Shown one piece after another: positions 59,306 to 64,000 of a DNA stretch of 64,000 bases (the stretch's first letter is position 1; each line of letters starts with the position of its first letter). Source of the stretch: JBFHRE01 sp041746105 (GTDB lineage Bacteria; Actinomycetota; Acidimicrobiia; Spongiisociales; ZC4RG35). The position numbers and the translations under genes were made by a program. Below the pieces are notes generated by a model, which was not told where the DNA came from, did no database searches, and worked only from the letters and a program-made list of their open reading frames with translations. The DNA lies in the NCBI GenBank assembly GCA_041746105.1, contig JBGTHP010000009.1, positions 1 through 64,000 of the forward strand. Direction: 5' to 3'.

Positions 59306-60876
59306 ACGGGCACCCTTACCTGCTCCACCATGGGCTCGAGCGTTTTGCTGCACAAAAAGATGGGAGGACCGCCGTCATCGAGGGGGAGCGGCAGCTTTCT
59401 TACGAAGCGTTGAACCAAGCGGCAAACAGGATCGCCAACCTCTTGATCTCGCGCGGAGTGGGGCGCGGCCATCGGGTCGCCGTCTACGTCGACAAATCGA
59501 TCGAAGGTGTCGTGGCCCTCTACGGCGTCCTCAAAACCGGCGCAGCCTACGTTCCGCTTGATCCAAAGGCGCCGGAGGCTCGGCTCGGCTACATCGTGGA
59601 GGATTGCGCGGTTTCTGCGATCATCTGCGGAGGCAAACAGCTCAAGGTGGCCACGTCCATGGCCGCCGGCGTCCCCTCTCTGACATCGCTGATCATCACG
59701 GGATCTGTCCCCGAAGCGCCGGAGGTTTCGCCGACAGTCTTTTTCGACGCAGACGACGTCGCATCGCAATCGTCTGCCGAGCCAATGGTCGAAACGATCG
59801 ACAAAGACCTCGCCTACATCCTTTACACATCAGGATCCACCGGCCGTCCGAAGGGAGTGATGCTCTCGCATGAGAATGCACTCGGCTTTGTCGATTGGGC
59901 AGTAGCCGAGGTCGCGCTCGACGACGGAGATCGACTCTCGAGCCACGCCCCTTTCCATTTCGACCTGTCGGTGTTCGACTTGTACGCCGCCTCTGCAGTG
60001 GGGGCGGCCCTGGTCCTGGTTCCTACCGCCATGTCGGTGTTCCCAACCGAAGTCATCCGATTCATCGACAAGTATGCGATAACGGTCTGGTACTCGGTGC
60101 CTTCGATCCTGTCGATGATCACGGAGCACGCCAACCTGCGGCCGGGCGACCTCCCGTCATTGCGTTGTGTTGTTTTCGCCGGCGAGGTTTTTCCGAGCAA
60201 ATACCTGTCGAAACTGATGGGTCTCATCCCCCATGCCGAATATCACAACTGGTACGGCCCGACCGAGACCAACGTCTGCACCGCCTATCGGGTGCTAGAG
60301 CCGCCGGACGAGAACGGTGGCGACATCCCGATCGGCCGGGCGATAGCCAACGTCGAAACGATGGTTCAAAAGGACGATGGGTCTTTGGGTGGTGTCGGCG
60401 AAACGGGCGAGCTCCTGGTGCGTGGGTCAACCGTGATGCGAGGTTATTGGGGGGACGCCGAGCGGACAGCCGAGAAATTGACAGCCCATCCGTTTGACGA
60501 CACCGTCCGCGACCTGGTGTATCGAACCGGTGACCTCGTGATGCTGCTGGATGATGGCAATTTTCGGTTTCTTGGCCGCAAGGATCATCAGATCAAGAGC
60601 CGTGGCTATCGGATCGAGCTGGGTGAAATAGAGAGCGCCATCAACTCTCACCCCGATGTCATCGAGTGCGCCGTCACGGCAGTCCCCGACCCTTTGATCA
60701 GCAACCGAATCGTGGCGTACATCGTCTCAAGGAACGGGCTCGAGTCTCGCCAGCTGGCACGGTTCTGTAGCGAGCGAATCCCTGCCTACATGGTGCCGGA
60801 GGCCTTCGAGTTCAGAGACACGCTGCCGAAGACCTCCACCGGCAAGATCGATCGTCAGTCGCTCGCCGCGATCTGA
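59302..60876 (+). CDS. Stand-alone NRPS adenylation enzyme, likely L-proline specific (PltF-like)
   Basis: A 524-residue amino-acid-AMP ligase with no fused carrier or condensation domain. Core motifs: A3 LYTSGSTGRPKGV, A5 NWYGPTE, A7 YRTGDLV, A8 GRKDHQIKSRGYRIELGEIE, and the A10 Lys in KTSTGKIDR. By hand alignment to GrsA the pocket reads D-L-F-Y-V-A-W-V-C-K (first residue D221); Asp at position one fits an alpha-amino acid and the D-L-x-Y pattern resembles stand-alone prolyl ligases as I remember them. ATG 59302 overlaps the dehydrogenase stop. Its end overlaps the dehydratase gene on the other strand by 22 bases. Confidence 0.85.
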   Translation: MNGHPYLLHHGLERFAAQKDGRTAVIEGERQLSYEALNQAANRIANLLISRGVGRGHRVAVYVDKSIEGVVALYGVLKTGAAYVPLDPKAPEARLGYIVEDCAVSAIICGGKQLKVATSMAAGVPSLTSLIITGSVPEAPEVSPTVFFDADDVASQSSAEPMVETIDKDLAYILYTSGSTGRPKGVMLSHENALGFVDWAVAEVALDDGDRLSSHAPFHFDLSVFDLYAASAVGAALVLVPTAMSVFPTEVIRFIDKYAITVWYSVPSILSMITEHANLRPGDLPSLRCVVFAGEVFPSKYLSKLMGLIPHAEYHNWYGPTETNVCTAYRVLEPPDENGGDIPIGRAIANVETMVQKDDGSLGGVGETGELLVRGSTVMRGYWGDAERTAEKLTAHPFDDTVRDLVYRTGDLVMLLDDGNFRFLGRKDHQIKSRGYRIELGEIESAINSHPDVIECAVTAVPDPLISNRIVAYIVSRNGLESRQLARFCSERIPAYMVPEAFEFRDTLPKTSTGKIDRQSLAAI

Positions 60877-62840
60877 GCGCCGGTGTCGACGGTCGACCGT
60901 TTGCCGTTTCCATTGATCGTGACGCTTTCCCTCAGGTCGACCACGATTTCATTGTCGACCAGCTCGCCCTCCACCAGGCCGAAGAGGGATTCGCGCAATC
61001 GCTCGTCGTCGCCGGCGAAAGCCACGGCCGTGAGTTCGGTGATCGACTGTGAGAGTGCCTTCTCGCCAACCCAACCGACTCGCGCAACATTGATCTTGGG
61101 ATGGGCGCTGGCTCCGAGCGGCACCGTCGTCAGAATCTCGGTCAGTTTCTCGCCCGGTCGTCGACCGGTGAAGACGATCTCGATGTCACGGCCCGGCACC
61201 AGCCCGGCGAGCCTGATGAGTCTTCGTGCCAGGTCCACGATCTTGACGGGTTCACCCATGTCCAAAACAAAGAGCTCACCACCTTCTGCCAGCGCCGAGG
61301 CCTGAAGGACCAGCCCGACTGCTTCGACCGTGGTCATGAAGTAGCGGGTCATCTCAGGATCGGTCACCGTCAGAGGTCCACCCAATCTGATCTGCTCACG
61401 GAAAGTCGGGACAACGCTGCCCCGACTGCCAAGGACGTTGCCGAAGCGCACGGCCGTGAAGACGGTGCCTTGCACCCTCTCATCTGCCGCTTGAACCAAC
61501 ATCTCGGCGACACGCTTGGTTGCCCCCATCACGCTGGCAGGTGAAGCGGCCTTGTCGGTGGAGATGAGCACAAATCGGTCGACGCCATACTTTTCGCAAA
61601 CGGTGAGCAGATTGGCCGTACCCACCACATTCGTCTTGACGGCCTCATCCGGATGAAGCTCGAGAATCGGAACATGTTTGTGGGCGGCGGCGTGGAACAC
61701 GATCTCAGGGGCATATCGCTTGAAGACGGATGAGAGCTTGGATGCCTCTCGAATATCGCACAGAACCGTCTCGATATCTGTACCGAACCTGGCTGACCAA
61801 CGCATCTTCGCCTCATGCAGATGGGTTTCGTCGTGATCGAGGGCGATTATCTCGGCTGCGTCGAAAGCCAGGAGCTGCTTCACGACCTCAGATCCGATCG
61901 ACCCTCCGGCCCCGGTGACGAGGATGCGCCGGCCTTTGAAGAGAGAACGCAGCTGTTCGATGTCGGTGTCGACGGCCACCCGCTGGAGAAGGTCTTCCGG
62001 TTCGATGTCACGGACGTCGGTGACACCCACCTTGGAACCGAACACCGAGTCGTGGTCAGGCACAATTCTCAGGCGCACGTCCACAGACAAACACAGGTCG
62101 ACCAACGTGCGAACCAGGCCGAGATTGCTCGATTCGGCAACGACGACCTCGTCGATCGTGTGTTCACCGACCAACCGGGGCACGTCGGCAAGGCCGCCGA
62201 GAACCGCAAGACCGGCGAGGCGTCGATTGATCGGGCCACCGTTTATCTCGACAAACCCGATGAATTCGATGGTCCGATCCTCGGATCCGCGCCGCACCAG
62301 GTCCACCGCAGCCCACGAGGTGCCGACCACGAGTGTTCTGCGCCGGTTCTTTGCCGACGTCTCGAGGCGTCGATTGAACGAAAAGAGCCTTGATCGGAAA
62401 CGAACCAGTCCGGTCCCGCTGAGGGAGAGAAGCGACCCGAGCACGATTACTCCCACCGGGAGCGGCCCGTCCAGGTTCAACACATTTCGTTCGAAAAACG
62501 TGAGAATCAGTAGAGCTGTGCCGGCCGAGAGATTTGCCAGCACAACGGCCTGTGCCTCGGCGATGCTGGCGAATTTCCATACGTGCCCATAAGCGCCAAA
62601 TGTGATATTTGCGACAAGGTGGAATATGACCACTACCGGGATGAAGACCAGGAAGTTACGCCACCAATAGCCGGGTATGAACAGCCCGCCGTCGATGAAT
62701 CGCAGGACCAAAGCGGTCAGATACGACATCGCGACGAGAAAGGCGTCGACTATTGCGAAAGAGACATCGGCTCGAACTCCCCCCACCAGTCGCGCAAAAC
62801 GCACATACTTGAAAGGGATCCGTCCCTGTTTTTTGTCCAC
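60855..62840 (-). CDS. Membrane-bound nucleotide-sugar 4,6-dehydratase (FlaA1/CapD/PglF family)
   Basis: A 661-residue protein. Residues 15-140 hold four membrane helices, 150-290 a Rossmann-like CoA/nucleotide-binding domain (TLVVGTSWAAVDLVRRG), and 295-620 the dehydratase with NAD loop VTGAGGSIGSEVVKQLLAF and the active-site segment STDKAASPASVMGATKR. It would turn UDP-GlcNAc into a 4-keto-6-deoxy sugar for surface polysaccharide. The start GTG 62840 has GAGGGG 8 bases upstream; TTG 62888 is possible. The adjacent glycosyl-phosphate transferase fits a polysaccharide locus. Confidence 0.9.
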   Translation of the reverse strand: MDKKQGRIPFKYVRFARLVGGVRADVSFAIVDAFLVAMSYLTALVLRFIDGGLFIPGYWWRNFLVFIPVVVIFHLVANITFGAYGHVWKFASIAEAQAVVLANLSAGTALLILTFFERNVLNLDGPLPVGVIVLGSLLSLSGTGLVRFRSRLFSFNRRLETSAKNRRRTLVVGTSWAAVDLVRRGSEDRTIEFIGFVEINGGPINRRLAGLAVLGGLADVPRLVGEHTIDEVVVAESSNLGLVRTLVDLCLSVDVRLRIVPDHDSVFGSKVGVTDVRDIEPEDLLQRVAVDTDIEQLRSLFKGRRILVTGAGGSIGSEVVKQLLAFDAAEIIALDHDETHLHEAKMRWSARFGTDIETVLCDIREASKLSSVFKRYAPEIVFHAAAHKHVPILELHPDEAVKTNVVGTANLLTVCEKYGVDRFVLISTDKAASPASVMGATKRVAEMLVQAADERVQGTVFTAVRFGNVLGSRGSVVPTFREQIRLGGPLTVTDPEMTRYFMTTVEAVGLVLQASALAEGGELFVLDMGEPVKIVDLARRLIRLAGLVPGRDIEIVFTGRRPGEKLTEILTTVPLGASAHPKINVARVGWVGEKALSQSITELTAVAFAGDDERLRESLFGLVEGELVDNEIVVDLRESVTINGNGKRSTVDTGAQIAASD

Positions 62841-63029
62841 CCGCTTAGCCCCTCTTTTCCCGACAGGAGAGCCCCATAACGGCAACAAACCAGCACGGGT
62901 ACGTCTCCACTCCCTGCCCCATATCGTACGGCCTTCCCCAGCCCTAGTCCAGGAAAAACTGGAAAAATGAGTCAGATGAACCAGAGCAGATACGTGGAGC
63001 AGAACGACCTCGAGAGCGGCCCGGCTCGG

Positions 63030-63995
63030 CTAAACGGCAGGTGCAGCAGCCTTCAGGAACCCGCCGAGAGCGACCACGACCATGGACCCCAGCGCAATCC
63101 CGACCAATGCAAGCACGCTCCATGGCTCCGCCACAAGCCGCCACGCGGCCCCGACAAGGACAACGAGAGCCACCTGGGCAACGGCAAGGTTGGCTACGGT
63201 CCCCCTCACCGATCGGCCCCGTGTCCGCAACTGGTCGTAGATGTGCATGCGGTCACCGATGAGCAGTGGCGTCCCGGCAATCCTGCGCCGCACCAGACTG
63301 GTGGCCAGATCCACCCAGAACACGCCAAGCAGGGCGCCGGTCACGAGAACCCCGGCGGCACCAGACTCGGCATTTCCCACAAAACCGAGATGGCACAACA
63401 ACGCAGCCGTCACATAGGCCCCGTGATCGCCCAGGAAGAGCTTGGCCGGGTGCCAGTTGAATCCGAGGAATACGAGCAGGCCCGCAACCAACACCATCCC
63501 GTTCGCTCCCTCACCCGACCCCCGAAAACCGATGATGCCCACCGCCGCGATGATGGCCATCGTGCCCGCCAATCCGTCGATGCCGTCGAGCAGGTTCACG
63601 GCGTTGATCGCCACGATAACGAGAGTCGCCCGCAGAACAACGTTGACAAAACCCGGCGCCTGGCCTGGCCCGAGCGCTACCAATACCGCAGCCACACTCT
63701 CCACCGCAAGACGCAGTGGCGGATTGACTCCGCGCCGATCGTCGACGAGACCGAGGACGAGCAGCACCGCTGTCGCGCCGGCGAGCAGGGGCTCGAAAGT
63801 GCCTTGCACGACCGACCCGACATGGAAACCCAGAAAAACGCCAACTCCGCCGAGCACTACCACAGGACGCCGGTGCACCTTGAGCCCGGCGCGGTCCTGC
63901 CGAGGGTCGTCGAGGTATCCAAGCCGGGCTCCGAAGCGCAAGGCAAACAGACACCAGATGAGGCATGTGAGCGCCCCGGCGATCACCCCTCCCAT
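63030..63995 (-). CDS. Polyprenyl-phosphate sugar-1-phosphate transferase (WecA/MraY family)
   Basis: A 321-residue membrane enzyme that loads the first sugar onto undecaprenyl phosphate. Catalytic motifs are LGLVDDRRG (Asp-Asp), AVNLLDGIDGLAGTMAIIA, and LFLGDHGAYVTA (usually FLGDxGS), with the cytoplasmic HIYDQLRTRGRS loop. About ten helices are visible. The ATG at 63995 is 5 bases from the window edge, so an earlier start and the ribosome site cannot be excluded. WecA-like UDP-GlcNAc use is the most likely reading. Confidence 0.85.
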   Translation of the reverse strand: MGGVIAGALTCLIWCLFALRFGARLGYLDDPRQDRAGLKVHRRPVVVLGGVGVFLGFHVGSVVQGTFEPLLAGATAVLLVLGLVDDRRGVNPPLRLAVESVAAVLVALGPGQAPGFVNVVLRATLVIVAINAVNLLDGIDGLAGTMAIIAAVGIIGFRGSGEGANGMVLVAGLLVFLGFNWHPAKLFLGDHGAYVTAALLCHLGFVGNAESGAAGVLVTGALLGVFWVDLATSLVRRRIAGTPLLIGDRMHIYDQLRTRGRSVRGTVANLAVAQVALVVLVGAAWRLVAEPWSVLALVGIALGSMVVVALGGFLKAAAPAV

Positions 63996-64000
63996 ATCAA

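Noticed and set aside
62841..63029. Small gene between the sugar dehydratase and the MraY-type transferase
   Set aside because: Short frames here have no ribosome site or coding-like composition; I see only spacer.

Overview
The window looks like a contiguous piece of the chromosome of a high-GC (about 60% by eye) actinomycete, most like the class Acidimicrobiia. This is inferred from gene content: a Kgd-type 2-oxoglutarate dehydrogenase N-terminus, a CysM-CysO-Mec cysteine pathway, DUF4395 proteins, a BTAD/AfsR-type regulator and many ATGA/GTGA start-stop overlaps. There is no rRNA, no tRNA I can recognise, no CRISPR array and no transposase. Genes are densely packed and no gene-free stretch exceeds about 300 bases.

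Layout. 1-3105: the start of kgd running out of the left edge, a HerA-like ATPase and a CBS-pair protein. 3188-9086: a branched-chain amino-acid-type ABC system, with the binding protein on + and livHMGF on -. 9232-13387: an RpoD-like sigma factor, three DnaA-box-like sites, a HAD phosphatase and a DUF255 protein. 13369-17956 (-): a sulfur operon with a RHD-ThiF activating enzyme, DUF4395, a CxxC protein, Mec, CysO and CysM, plus a ROK sugar kinase. 18014-20571: Nudix, AlkP-fold and GNAT genes. 20576-31559 (-): an 11-subunit complex I operon, nuoABCD-HIJKLMN. nuoEFG are absent, and their usual slot holds a repeat-bounded four-helix-bundle gene on the opposite strand. 31716-38341: an AlkP-fold enzyme, a zinc ribbon, a DtxR/MntR regulator, a 7TM protein with a nucleoside-deoxyribosyltransferase-like tail, mobA, moaA and a thioredoxin. 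38405-42671: a persulfide-dioxygenase/rhodanese fusion, an HDAC-fold deacetylase and an S9 peptidase. 42875-49646: a peptide ABC transporter with a fused permease-ATPase, ending in a sarcosine-oxidase-like flavoenzyme. 49675-56723: a CPBP protease, an unknown membrane protein, a BTAD-AAA-TPR regulator and three related membrane proteins. 56881-60876: a flavin halogenase, an acyl-CoA dehydrogenase and a proline-type adenylation enzyme. 60855-63995: a FlaA1/CapD-type sugar dehydratase and a MraY/WecA-type transferase.

How the parts work together. The sulfur operon holds every piece needed to load sulfide on CysO, build cysteine and release it. MoaA and MobA nearby serve molybdenum cofactor, which may share the RHD-ThiF enzyme. 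Complex I without NuoEFG suggests an electron donor other than NADH or subunits encoded elsewhere. The halogenase cassette is the enzyme set that turns L-proline into a halogenated pyrrole-2-carboxyl thioester, but its carrier protein is not in view.

The most unusual features are the four-helix-bundle element with 16-bp terminal inverted repeats inside the nuo operon, the GACTC and GGTGACG repeat patches at other nuo junctions, the carrier-less halopyrrole cassette, and a perfect 14-bp hairpin whose loop is the start codon of the peptide permease gene.
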